This document shows, piece by piece, positions 44,567 through 52,366 of a stretch of 55,077 bases of DNA (its first letter is position 1; each line of letters starts with the position of its first letter). The position numbers and the translations under genes are program-made. The notes under the pieces were generated by a model. The model did not search any database and was not told the DNA's origin. It saw only the letters and a list, made by a program, of their open reading frames with translations. The DNA is from Klenkia terrae (GTDB lineage Bacteria > Actinomycetota > Actinomycetes > Mycobacteriales > Geodermatophilaceae), in contig NZ_UEXK01000004.1 of NCBI RefSeq assembly GCF_900491935.1, positions 3,085,844 to 3,140,920 of the forward strand, in the 5' to 3' direction.

Positions 44567-45046
44567 GTGACGTCGCCGTGGCTGGACGAGGAGCAACAAC
44601 GGACCTGGCGGACCTGGCTGGCCGTGTCCGAGCTGCTGCCCCGCGCCCTCGACGCCCAGCTGCAGCGCGACGCGGGCCTGACCCACGCGGCCTACATCGT
44701 GCTGGCGATGCTGTCCGAGGCGCCCGGCCGCAGCCGGCGGATGAGCGAGCTGGCCCGGATGGCCAACCAGTCGCAGAGCCGGCTGTCCCACACGGTGGCC
44801 CGCTTGGAGGAGCGCGGCTGGGCCCGCCGGGAGAAGGCGGCCGAGGACGGCCGGGGCAACGTCGCCGTCCTCACCGACGCCGGCTGGGAGGTCGTCCGGT
44901 CCGCCGCACCCGGGCACGTCGCCGCCGTCCGGGAGGGCCTGTTCGCCGCGCTGAGCCCCGAGCAGGCGGCCGCGCTGCAGGACGCGCTGGCCGCCGTCCT
45001 CGACCGGCTGGACCCCGACCACTCCGAGCGCGCGGGCCGGGGCTGA
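44567..45046 (+). CDS. MarR family transcriptional regulator
   Basis: 159-residue winged-helix repressor of the MarR type. WRTWLAVSELLPRALDAQLQRDAGLTHAAYIVLAMLSEAPG, the recognition helix MSELARMANQSQSRLSHTVARLEERGW (in pieces) and the wing RREKAAEDGRGNVAVLTDAG are standard. It ends 3 bases before the end of the convergent AAA ATPase gene. Its target and ligand are not evident. Confidence 0.88.
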   Translation: MTSPWLDEEQQRTWRTWLAVSELLPRALDAQLQRDAGLTHAAYIVLAMLSEAPGRSRRMSELARMANQSQSRLSHTVARLEERGWARREKAAEDGRGNVAVLTDAGWEVVRSAAPGHVAAVREGLFAALSPEQAAALQDALAAVLDRLDPDHSERAGRG

Positions 45047-45049
45047 GCC

Positions 45050-45751
45050 CTAACGCAGGTGCCGCAGGAAGCTCTCCGGCCGGTCCAGGAACTGCCGCCA
45101 GCTCGCGGTGAGCTCCAGGTCGTCCCAGGCGGCCGGCCGCAGCCCCCACGGCCCGACCTCGAGGATCGTGGCCCCCGGCAGCGCGGCCACGAGCGGGGAG
45201 TGCGTGGCCACCACGACCTGCGCGCCGCGGTCGACCACGTCGACCAACCCGGCGACCAGGCGGAGCTGGCCGGCGAAGGAGAGCGCGGCGTCCGGCTCGT
45301 CGAGCAGGTAGGTGCCCGCCCCGCGCGCCCGGTCCTCGAAGATCGCGAGGAACGCCTCGCCGTGGCTGAGGTGGTGGTAGCTGGGCCCGGACTCCTCCAG
45401 GTACGTGTAGAGACCGTGCAGCGTCTCGTCGCGCAGCAGGTAGGCCCACCGCGGGGCGCCCGGCGCCCGCTCCACCACCAGCGGCAGCGCGTCGGGCTCG
45501 GTCCGCCGGGTCTCCAGCCGGGCCCCGGCCGAGCCGCCCTCGGGGTTGAGGCCCAGCGCGACGGCGAGCACCTCGACCAGGGTCGACTTGCCCGACGCGT
45601 TCTCGCCCACCAGGACCGTGGCCCCCGGCGCGAGCTCGAGCCCCTCGGCCCACAGCGGGGCCACCGCCGGCACGGTCATCGGCCACATGGCGTCCAGCGG
45701 CGGGGGCGCACCGGCGTCGGCGCGCACCCGTCGCACCCCGGGCCGCGCCAT
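45050..45751 (-). CDS. small AAA/SMC-like ATPase
   Basis: 233-residue ABC-ATPase-fold protein of the COG3910 type, without the coiled coil of SMC or the membrane partner of ABC transporters. Walker A is VLVGENASGKSTLVE, the signature-like region is YHHLSHGEAFLAIFEDRA, Walker B is TYLLDEPDAAL, and the switch is VVVATHSPLVAALPG. Function unknown; similar proteins accompany defence or repair genes. ATG at 45751 with CAGGAT seven bases before it. Confidence 0.8.
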   Translation of the reverse strand: MARPGVRRVRADAGAPPPLDAMWPMTVPAVAPLWAEGLELAPGATVLVGENASGKSTLVEVLAVALGLNPEGGSAGARLETRRTEPDALPLVVERAPGAPRWAYLLRDETLHGLYTYLEESGPSYHHLSHGEAFLAIFEDRARGAGTYLLDEPDAALSFAGQLRLVAGLVDVVDRGAQVVVATHSPLVAALPGATILEVGPWGLRPAAWDDLELTASWRQFLDRPESFLRHLR

Positions 45752-45774
45752 GCTCCTCATCCTGCCTGGGCGTG

Positions 45775-45854
45775 GATCAGCTGCGTCGACCAGCGTGCAT
45801 CCTCAGCCACGCGCGTCGGCGGCTGAGGATGCACGGGCGTCGTCGCAGCTGATC
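45775..45854. terminator. nested hairpin between AAA ATPase and carboxyltransferase genes
   Basis: The outer stem GATCAGCTGCG (45775-45785) pairs perfectly with 45844-45854. The inner stem GTGCATCCTCAGCC (45795-45808) pairs perfectly with 45821-45834 over a 12-base loop. It follows the carboxyltransferase stop at 45872 on the minus strand and probably terminates that operon before the ATPase gene. Confidence 0.8.
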
Positions 45855-45871
45855 GATGCCGGACACAGCCG

Positions 45872-47398
45872 TCAGCGGGCGCGGCGGCCCAGGTGGCGCC
45901 AGCGCGTGGTCCGGCTGCGCTGGCGCTCGACGTCGTCCCGGCCGAGCAGCCCGGCGAGCTCCTCGGCGAGCACCCGGCCCAGGCGGGCGCAGAACTCGTC
46001 GGGCTCGTCGGCGGCGTCCGGGCGCTCGGGGACGACGCGGTCGACGATGCCGGCCCGCCACAGGTCGGTGGCCCGCACGCCCTGCTGGGCGGCCATGACG
46101 TCGGCGTGGTCGACGTCGCGGTGCACGATCGCCGAGGCGCCCTCGGGCGGCAGCGGACCCAGCCAGCCGTTGGCGCAGGCCAGCACCCGGTCGGCCGGCA
46201 CCAGCGCGAGCGCGCCGCCGCCGGTGCCCTGGCCCAGCAGCACGGCCAGCGTCGGTGCCTTGAGGGTGACCAGGTCGGACAGGCAGCGAGCGATCTCGCC
46301 GGCCAGCCCGCCCTCCTCGGCCTCCTTGGACAGCGCCGCGCCGGGGGTGTCGATGAGGGTGACCAGCGGCAGCCGCAGCTCGGCGGCCAGCCGCATGCCG
46401 CGGCGGGCCTCCCGCAGTGCGGCCGGGCCCAGCGGGGCGCTCAGCGACTGCCCGCGCCGGTCCTGGCCGAGCACCACGCACGGCGCGCCGCCGAACCGGG
46501 CCAGCGCCAGCAGCAGGCCGGGGTCGGACTCGCCGGCGCCGGTGCCGTTGAGGGCGACGACGTCGGTGGCCGCGGTGCGCAGCAGCCGCCGGACGCCGGG
46601 GCGGTCGGTGCGGCGGGAGGCGGTGACGACGTCCCAGGCGCTGCGGCCGTCCTCGGGGTCGTCGGCGTCGGTGCCGTCGCCCTCGACCGGTCCGGCGACC
46701 TGGGCGTCGCGGTGCCAGGTGGCCCGGGCGGCGAGCACCCGCAGCGCGCGGTCGGCGACATCGGCGACCTGCTCGTGCGGGACGACGGCGTCGATGACGC
46801 CGCGCTCGTGCAGGTGCTCGGCGGTCTGCACGCCCTCGGGGAACTTCTCGCCGTACAGGGACTCGTAGACCCGGGGGCCGAGGAAGCCGATGGAGGCGCC
46901 GGGCTCGGCGATGGTGACGTGGCCCAGCGAGCCCCAGGAGGCCAGCACGCCGCCGAAGGTGGGGGAGCGCAGGTAGACCAGGTAGGGCAGCCCGGCCTCC
47001 TTGTGCCGGGCGACGGCCTGGGTGATGCCGACCATCTGCAGGAAGGCGACGGTGCCTTCCTGCATGCGGGTGCCGCCGGAGACGGGGGCCGCCAGCAGCG
47101 GCAGCCCCTCGGCGGTGGCCCGCTCGACGGCGGCCATCAGCCGCTCCGCGGTCGCGACGCCGATGGAGCCGGCCAGGAAGCCGAACTCCCCGGCCACCAC
47201 GGCCACCCGGCGCCCGCGCAGCCGGCCCTCGCCGCTGACGATGGCCTCGTCCTGCCGGGTCTTCTCCTGCGCCCGGGCTAGCTCGGCGGCGTACTCCGGC
47301 GACACGTCGCGCGGCCCGACCGGGGTGTCCCAGGAGATCCAGGTGCCGGGGTCCAGCACCAGGTCGCGCAGGGTGCGGGCGTCCATCCGGGTGCTCAC
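45872..47398 (-). CDS. fused acyl-CoA carboxyltransferase (AccD-AccA like)
   Basis: 508-residue carboxyltransferase with two crotonase-type halves. The N-terminal half resembles AccD (VVAGEFGFLAGSIGVATAERLMAAVERA, GGTRMQEGTVAFLQM, YLRSPTFGGVLASWGSLGHVTIAEPGASIGFLGPRV, in pieces) but lacks the CxxC zinc ribbon. The C-terminal half resembles AccA (TLIDTPGAALSKEAEEGGLAGEIARC, LGQGTGGGALAL). It should move a carboxyl group between an acyl-CoA and carboxybiotin, or act as a decarboxylase. No biotin carboxylase or BCCP gene is nearby. GTG start, 4-base overlap with the CoA-transferase gene. Confidence 0.82.
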   Translation of the reverse strand: MSTRMDARTLRDLVLDPGTWISWDTPVGPRDVSPEYAAELARAQEKTRQDEAIVSGEGRLRGRRVAVVAGEFGFLAGSIGVATAERLMAAVERATAEGLPLLAAPVSGGTRMQEGTVAFLQMVGITQAVARHKEAGLPYLVYLRSPTFGGVLASWGSLGHVTIAEPGASIGFLGPRVYESLYGEKFPEGVQTAEHLHERGVIDAVVPHEQVADVADRALRVLAARATWHRDAQVAGPVEGDGTDADDPEDGRSAWDVVTASRRTDRPGVRRLLRTAATDVVALNGTGAGESDPGLLLALARFGGAPCVVLGQDRRGQSLSAPLGPAALREARRGMRLAAELRLPLVTLIDTPGAALSKEAEEGGLAGEIARCLSDLVTLKAPTLAVLLGQGTGGGALALVPADRVLACANGWLGPLPPEGASAIVHRDVDHADVMAAQQGVRATDLWRAGIVDRVVPERPDAADEPDEFCARLGRVLAEELAGLLGRDDVERQRSRTTRWRHLGRRAR

Positions 47399-48579
47399 GA
47401 GCGCAGCCAGGCCCGGATCGCGTCGCCGTCGGCGCCGAGGACCGGGGGAGCGGTGTGCGCCGTCCGGGTGGTCTCGGTCTCGCCGTCGGGCGACGGGGCG
47501 AAGAACCGCAGCGGCGGCCCGGGCAGCTGGACGGTGCCCAGCGTGGCGTGGTCGACGTCGACCAGCAGGCCCTGGGACTGCGCCTGGTCCCAGCCGTAGA
47601 CCTCGTCGATCGTGCGGACCTTGCCGGCCGGCACCCCAGCCGCGGACAGCCGGGCCAGCAGCGCCTCGGCCTCGATGCCGACGAACGCGGTCTCCAGCAG
47701 CTCGATGACCCGCTCGCGGTTGCCCACCCGCTCGCCGTTGGTGGCCAGGCCGTCGGCCTCGGCGTCCAGCCCGAACTCCGCGCACAGCTTGCGCCACAGC
47801 GACTCGCTGCCGCAGGACAGCTGGACGCTGCCGCCGTCGGCGCAGCGGAACAGCCCGTACGGGGCGATCGAGGGGTGGTGGTTGCCCTGGGCGTGGCCGA
47901 CCTTGCCGGCCACCGTCCACGCCGTCCCCTGGAAGGCGTGCACGCCGACGACGGCGGCCAGCAGCGACGTGCGCACGACCTGGCCGCGGCCGGTCTTCTC
48001 CCGCTCCAGCAGCGCGGCGAGCACCCCGTAGGCGCCGTACATGCCGGCCAGCAGGTCGCCGATCGGGACGCCGACCCGCTGCGGGTCCTCGGGCCCGGAG
48101 CCGGTGAGCGACATCAGCCCGGCCTCGCCCTGGGCGATCTGGTCGTAGCCGGCCCGCCCGCCCTCGGGACCGTCGTGGCCGAAGCCGCTGATGGCCAGGG
48201 TCACCAGCCGCGGGTTGAGCTCGGCGAGCACGTCGGTGCCGAAGCCCAGCCGGGCCAGCGTGCCGGGCCGGAAGTTCTCCAGCAGCACGTCGGCGCGGCG
48301 CAGCAGCTCGGTCAGCGTCGCCTTGTCCGCGTCGTCCTTGAGGTCGAGGGTGATCGACTCCTTGTTCTTGTTCGTGGACAGGAAGTAGGTGGACTCCCGG
48401 TCGGCGCCCTCGGGCTGCACGAACGGCGGACCCCACCCGCGGGTGTCGTCGCCGCTGTCGGGGTTCTCCACCTTGATCACCCGGGCACCGAGGTCGCCGA
48501 GCATCATCCCGGCGTGCGGGCCGGCCAGCGCGCGGGTCAGGTCGACGACGAGCAAGCCGTCCAGGGGTCCTGCGGTCAC
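47395..48579 (-). CDS. CaiB/BaiF type III CoA-transferase
   Basis: 394 residues. VVDLTRALAGPHAGMMLGDLGARVIKVE (in pieces) with the following GDDTRGWGPPF is the family N-terminus. The catalytic Asp is expected in the GRAGYDQIAQGEAGLMSLTG region, and the FRPGTLARLGF segment is conserved. It transfers CoA from a donor such as succinyl-CoA or acetyl-CoA to a carboxylate. The GTG at 48579 has GGAGG four bases upstream; an ATG at 48594 in the transporter stop (ATGA) would add five residues. It likely activates the substrate brought in by the MatC-like carrier. Confidence 0.88.
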   Translation of the reverse strand: MTAGPLDGLLVVDLTRALAGPHAGMMLGDLGARVIKVENPDSGDDTRGWGPPFVQPEGADRESTYFLSTNKNKESITLDLKDDADKATLTELLRRADVLLENFRPGTLARLGFGTDVLAELNPRLVTLAISGFGHDGPEGGRAGYDQIAQGEAGLMSLTGSGPEDPQRVGVPIGDLLAGMYGAYGVLAALLEREKTGRGQVVRTSLLAAVVGVHAFQGTAWTVAGKVGHAQGNHHPSIAPYGLFRCADGGSVQLSCGSESLWRKLCAEFGLDAEADGLATNGERVGNRERVIELLETAFVGIEAEALLARLSAAGVPAGKVRTIDEVYGWDQAQSQGLLVDVDHATLGTVQLPGPPLRFFAPSPDGETETTRTAHTAPPVLGADGDAIRAWLRS

Positions 48580-48593
48580 GGTTCCTCCGGTCA

Positions 48594-49925
48594 TCAGAGC
48601 CACCCGGGGACGACGAAGACCAGCCAGGCCAGGAGCGGGCCGACCAGGACGACGATGCCGGAGTAGCCGAGGATCTGCTTGTAGAAGCGGTCGCGGTCGA
48701 CGTCCTGGGCGTTGGCCAGGACGAGCGCGCCGTTGGTGGAGAACGGGCTGACGTCGACGATGGTCGAGGCGACCGAGAGCGCCACGACGACGCCCACCGC
48801 CCCGATCTCGCCGGCCAGCAGGAACGGCACGGCCAGCGAGATGGCCACGCCGATGATCGCCGTCGAGCTGGCGAAGGCCGAGACGACGCCGCCGATGTAG
48901 GCCAGCAGCAGGGCCACGACCAGCGGGGCGCCGATCGAGGTCACGCTCTCCCCGACGTAGTCGATGGTGCCGGCCTCCTGCAGCACGAAGACGAAGCTGA
49001 GCACGCCGGCGATCAGCAGCACGGTGGACCAGCTGATCTGCATGACCGCGCCCTTGTGCCGGGCGGCGGAGAACAGGGCCAGCACGGTGGCGATGGTGAT
49101 CGAGACGAACCCGATGTCCAGGTCGAAGACCAGGGCGAGGACGACGAGGACGACCAGGCCCACCAGGGTCAGGATCTGCTCGACGGTGACCCGGCCGGTC
49201 TTCTCGGCGACGTCGACCGACGACCCGGCCGTGGACCCGGCGGAGGTGCCGTGCCCGGTGACCTCGGCGTCGGTGTCGCCGTCGGCGGGCTCGGGGACGG
49301 CCTCGTCGCCGACCCGGCGGCCCATGAGCTTGCGCCCGCCCAGGACGACGAACAGCACGATGCCGATCGCCAGGTTGAAGAACAGGCTGCCCAGGAACAC
49401 CGTCAGCGGGCTGCTGGGCAGGTCGTTCTGGGCCACGATGTTGTTGACCGTGACGCCGTAGACGCTGATCGGGGAGAACCCGCCGGCCTGGGCGCCGTGG
49501 ATGACCATCATGCCCATCAGCAGCGGGCTGATCCGGTACTTCGCGGCGAAGCCCAGCGCGATGGGGGCGATGATCGCGACCGCTGCCGGGCCGAGGGCGC
49601 CGATGGCGGTGAGCACGCCGGTGACGGCGAACATGATCCACGGGATCAGGGCCACCCGGCCGGCCACCAGCTTCACCGCGCCGCGGACCAGCAGGTCCAC
49701 GGTGCCGTTGTTCTGCGCGATGGCGAACAGGTAGGTGACCCCGATCAGGGTCAGCACCAGCTCGCCCGGGAAGCCGGCGAGGATGTCGTCGGTGGTCATC
49801 CCGACGGCGAGGGTGCCGACCAGGAAGGCGGCCACGAACGCGAGGGCGCCCATGTTGATCGGCAGGAAGGTGGCGATCGCGAAGATCGCCACCAACGCCA
49901 GGATCGAGATGATCTCGGGTGACAC
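48594..49925 (-). CDS. MatC-like dicarboxylate carrier (SLC13/ion transporter superfamily)
   Basis: 443-residue membrane protein. The N-terminal half matches MatC_N (FLPINMGALAFVAAFLVGTLA, IGALGPAAVAIIAPIALGF, HGAQAGGFSPISVYG). A hydrophilic acidic loop lies at about residues 205-245 (EAVPEPADGDTDAEVTGHG). The C-terminal half is a second helix repeat with STIVDVSPFSTNGAL. MatC carriers take up malonate-like dicarboxylates. It heads the operon with the CoA-transferase and carboxyltransferase, and diverges from the GntR regulator. Confidence 0.82.
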   Translation of the reverse strand: MSPEIISILALVAIFAIATFLPINMGALAFVAAFLVGTLAVGMTTDDILAGFPGELVLTLIGVTYLFAIAQNNGTVDLLVRGAVKLVAGRVALIPWIMFAVTGVLTAIGALGPAAVAIIAPIALGFAAKYRISPLLMGMMVIHGAQAGGFSPISVYGVTVNNIVAQNDLPSSPLTVFLGSLFFNLAIGIVLFVVLGGRKLMGRRVGDEAVPEPADGDTDAEVTGHGTSAGSTAGSSVDVAEKTGRVTVEQILTLVGLVVLVVLALVFDLDIGFVSITIATVLALFSAARHKGAVMQISWSTVLLIAGVLSFVFVLQEAGTIDYVGESVTSIGAPLVVALLLAYIGGVVSAFASSTAIIGVAISLAVPFLLAGEIGAVGVVVALSVASTIVDVSPFSTNGALVLANAQDVDRDRFYKQILGYSGIVVLVGPLLAWLVFVVPGWL

Positions 49926-49969
49926 GTCGGACTCCCACGTCGTCGAGGGGCGGGTCGTATGACCCCGGT

Positions 49970-50015
49970 CACTGGTTCAGTGGCCTAGCCTCTCGGCCAG
50001 TCGCTAGTGTGTCAA
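49970..50015 (-). promoter_or_regulatory. promoter and candidate GntR operator of the MatC operon
   Basis: On the minus strand, TTGACA (50015-50010), a 17-base spacer and GAGGCT (49992-49987) form a sigma-70-type promoter. The perfect inverted repeat CACTG-GTT-CAGTG (49970-49982) covers the expected start point. It is placed to block transcription of the MatC operon and lies 64 bases before the regulator gene. Known FadR-type sites are short palindromes of similar size. Confidence 0.6.
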
Positions 50016-50045
50016 CCACCACGCACGGGAGACCAGGAGGGTGCC

Positions 50046-50750
50046 GTGAGCGTCGGACCTGGGCCGCTGCGCCGCAACCGGCTCTACGAGCAGGTCGTGC
50101 ACCAGCTGCTGACCTGGGCGTCGTCGGCCGGGCTCGGCCCGGGGGACCGGCTGCCGGCCGAGCGCGAGCTGGCCGCCTCGCTGGGGGTCAGCCGCGCGAC
50201 GCTGGCCCAGGCGCTGGTCGCCCTGGAGGTCACCGGGGTGGTCGCCGTCCGGCACGGCGACGGCACCGTGCTGCTGGTGGCGCCGCGGGCGGACACCGTG
50301 CTGGCCGCGCTGCAGACCCGGCGCGAGGACCTCGGCGACGTCATCGAGGCCCGGGAGGCACTCGAGGTCCGGCTGGCCGGGCTGGCCGCCCGCCGGCGGA
50401 CCGAGGCGGACCTGGCCGAGATCGACGCCGCCCTGGACGCGATGGCCGCCGACGTGGCGGCCGGCGGGCGCGGGGTGGCCGGCGACGAGCGCTTCCACGC
50501 CGCGGTCACCGCCGCCGGGCACTCCGCGCTGCTGGCCCGGTTCATGGCCGAGATCAGCGACCGCGTCCGGGAGAGCCGGATCGAGTCCCTCGCCCAGGAG
50601 GGCCGCCCGCACCGCTCCCTGGACGGCCACCGCGCGATCGCCGAGGCCATCCGCGCCGGGGACGAGGCCGCCGCCGGTGCGGCGATGGCCGCGCACATCC
50701 AGATGGTCTCCGACGTCCCGCTGCTGGGCGGCGGTCAGCCCGGCAGGTAG
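50046..50750 (+). CDS. GntR family (FadR subfamily) transcriptional regulator
   Basis: 234 residues. The winged helix is LYEQVVHQLLTWASSAGLGPGDRLPAERELAASLGVSRATLAQALVALEVTGVV (in pieces). The FCD effector domain has EAREALEVRLAGLAARR, DERFHAAVTAAGHSALLARFM and a final DGHRAIAEAIRAGD...AMAAHI with the His residues that bind a metal/carboxylate ligand. GTG at 50046 with AGGAGG eight bases upstream. It diverges from the MatC operon, so it probably represses it and senses the transported acid or its CoA ester. Its 3' end overlaps the cyclo-ligase gene by 16 bases. Confidence 0.9.
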   Translation: MSVGPGPLRRNRLYEQVVHQLLTWASSAGLGPGDRLPAERELAASLGVSRATLAQALVALEVTGVVAVRHGDGTVLLVAPRADTVLAALQTRREDLGDVIEAREALEVRLAGLAARRRTEADLAEIDAALDAMAADVAAGGRGVAGDERFHAAVTAAGHSALLARFMAEISDRVRESRIESLAQEGRPHRSLDGHRAIAEAIRAGDEAAAGAAMAAHIQMVSDVPLLGGGQPGR

Positions 50751-51313
50751 GTCCAGCCCGCCGACGGGGTGACCACGGCGTGCAGCCGGACGTCGTGCAC
50801 ATCGACGGGGACGGCGTCGCGCAGCTCCTCGTCGAACACCACGCCCACCAGGACGGCGGCGGGGTGGGCGTGCGCCAGTGCCCGGTCGTAGAACCCGGCC
50901 CCCCGGCCCAGCCGCGAGGCGTCCCGGCCCACCGCCAGCGCCGGGACGACGACCACCGCGGCCCCGCCCAGCGCGTCGGCCGGCAGCCGGGGGCCGGCCG
51001 GTTCCAGCAACCCGAACCGGCCCGGGACCAGGTCGCCGCCGACCCGGGCCCACCCCAGCACCCGGCCGGTCGGCGGGACCACCGGCAGCAGGGCCCGCGG
51101 GCCCAGGGCGGCGACCAGCTCACCGTGCCCGGGCTCCTCGGCGTTCGGCACGTACCCGGCCACCACCGCGTCGTCGGGCAGCCCGGTGCGCAGGTGCGCG
51201 GCCAGCGCCCGCGCCGCCGCCCGCCGGACGTCGGCCGGCCGGGCGGCCCGGGCCGCGAGCAGGGCTGTGCGCAGCGCCACCTTGGCGCTCACCACGTCGG
51301 GGGAGGTGCCCAC
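50735..51313 (-). CDS. 5-formyltetrahydrofolate cyclo-ligase
   Basis: ATP-dependent conversion of 5-formyl-THF to 5,10-methenyl-THF in folate salvage. 192 residues. SAKVALRTALLAARAARP is the N-terminal helix, VPALAVGRDASRLGRGAGFYDRALAH (in pieces) holds the substrate/phosphate-binding loop, and VGVVFDEELRDAVPVDVHDVRLHAVVTP is the conserved end. The GTG at 51313 is weakly supported; a GTG at the VSAKVAL position is an alternative. Homologue of Rv0992c in the conserved galU neighbourhood. Confidence 0.88.
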   Translation of the reverse strand: MGTSPDVVSAKVALRTALLAARAARPADVRRAAARALAAHLRTGLPDDAVVAGYVPNAEEPGHGELVAALGPRALLPVVPPTGRVLGWARVGGDLVPGRFGLLEPAGPRLPADALGGAAVVVVPALAVGRDASRLGRGAGFYDRALAHAHPAAVLVGVVFDEELRDAVPVDVHDVRLHAVVTPSAGWTYLPG

Positions 51314-51327
51314 CGCCGCAGGCTAGC

Positions 51328-51333
51328 TAGGGT
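51328..51333 (+). promoter_or_regulatory. predicted -10 box of galU
   Basis: TAGGGT, six bases before the ATG; an overlapping TAGCTA precedes it. Leaderless arrangement. Confidence 0.5.
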
Positions 51334-51339
51334 CCTCCC

Positions 51340-52278
51340 ATGCCGAGCTCGACGAACAGCCGTCCCGCCCGCAAGGCCGTCATCCCGGTCGCCGGGATGG
51401 GCACCCGCTTCCTGCCGGCCACCAAGGCCGTGCCCAAGGAGCTGCTCCCGGTCGTGGACCGGCCCGCGCTGCAGTACATCGTGGAGGAGTCCGCCCGGGC
51501 GGGCCTGGGCGAGGTGCTGATGGTCACCGGCCGCGGCAAGGCCGCCATCGAGGACTTCTTCGACCGCACCCCCGAGCTCGAGGCCGCGCTGGAGAAGAAG
51601 GGCGACCAGGCCCGCATCGACGCCGTCGCCGAGTCCACGGACGTGGCGCAGGTGCACTTCGTGCGCCAGGGCGAGGCCAAGGGCCTGGGCCACGCCGTCC
51701 TGCAGGCCGCCTCCTTCGTCGGCGACGAGCCGTTCGCCGTGCTGCTCGGCGACGACCTGATCGACGCCCGCGACCTCCTGCTCGAGCAGATGCTCGCGGT
51801 GCAGGCCGAGCACGGCGGCTGCGTCATCGCCCTGCTCGACGTGGGCGCGGACGACATCGACAAGTACGGCTGCGTCGCGATCGACGACGCGCCGCAGACG
51901 GACGCCGGGGACGGCGACCAGGTCGTCCGGATCACCGGCATGGTCGAGAAGCCCGCGAAGGAGGAGGCGCCGTCCAGCCTGGCCATCATCGGCAGGTACG
52001 TGCTCGCGCCGGAGATCTTCGACGCGATCCGGGCCACCCCGCCCGGCCGGGGCGGGGAGATCCAGCTGACCGACGCGCTGCTGAAGCTGGTCCAGGACGG
52101 CGTCCCGGTGCACGGCGTGGTCTTCTCCGGCCGCCGCTACGACACCGGCGACAAGCTCGACTACCTCAAGGCCGTCATCCGGCTGGCCGTGGAGCGCGAG
52201 GACCTGGGCCCGGCGCTGCGGCCCTGGCTGCGCGATTTCGTCGGTGACCTTGCTCCGGAGGGCGCGTCGCAGGCCTGA
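51340..52278 (+). CDS. galU: UTP--glucose-1-phosphate uridylyltransferase
   Basis: Makes UDP-glucose from UTP and glucose-1-phosphate for cell-wall and glycolipid synthesis. 312 residues. AVIPVAGMGTRFLPATKAVPKELLPVVDRPALQYIVEE (in pieces) is the catalytic N-terminus. FAVLLGDDLIDA holds the metal-binding Asp pair and VEKPAKEEAPSSLAIIGRYVL the sugar-binding strand, ending GRRYDTGDKLDYLKA. Followed by the Glp/MoeA gene after 88 bases, as in M. tuberculosis Rv0993-Rv0994. Confidence 0.95.
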   Translation: MPSSTNSRPARKAVIPVAGMGTRFLPATKAVPKELLPVVDRPALQYIVEESARAGLGEVLMVTGRGKAAIEDFFDRTPELEAALEKKGDQARIDAVAESTDVAQVHFVRQGEAKGLGHAVLQAASFVGDEPFAVLLGDDLIDARDLLLEQMLAVQAEHGGCVIALLDVGADDIDKYGCVAIDDAPQTDAGDGDQVVRITGMVEKPAKEEAPSSLAIIGRYVLAPEIFDAIRATPPGRGGEIQLTDALLKLVQDGVPVHGVVFSGRRYDTGDKLDYLKAVIRLAVEREDLGPALRPWLRDFVGDLAPEGASQA

Positions 52279-52366
52279 CCGGGCACGCGGAGCGGGCACC
52301 ATCGGTGGCCGGGCGCCCGATCCAGGTGCGCCGAGAGCGCAGACGGCGGTGGTGACGGTGGCGGGG

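Noticed and set aside
45050-45751. Defence system built on the AAA ATPase
   Set aside because: No nuclease or TOPRIM effector is adjacent; its neighbours are a MarR regulator and the carboxyltransferase cassette, separated by a terminator-like hairpin.
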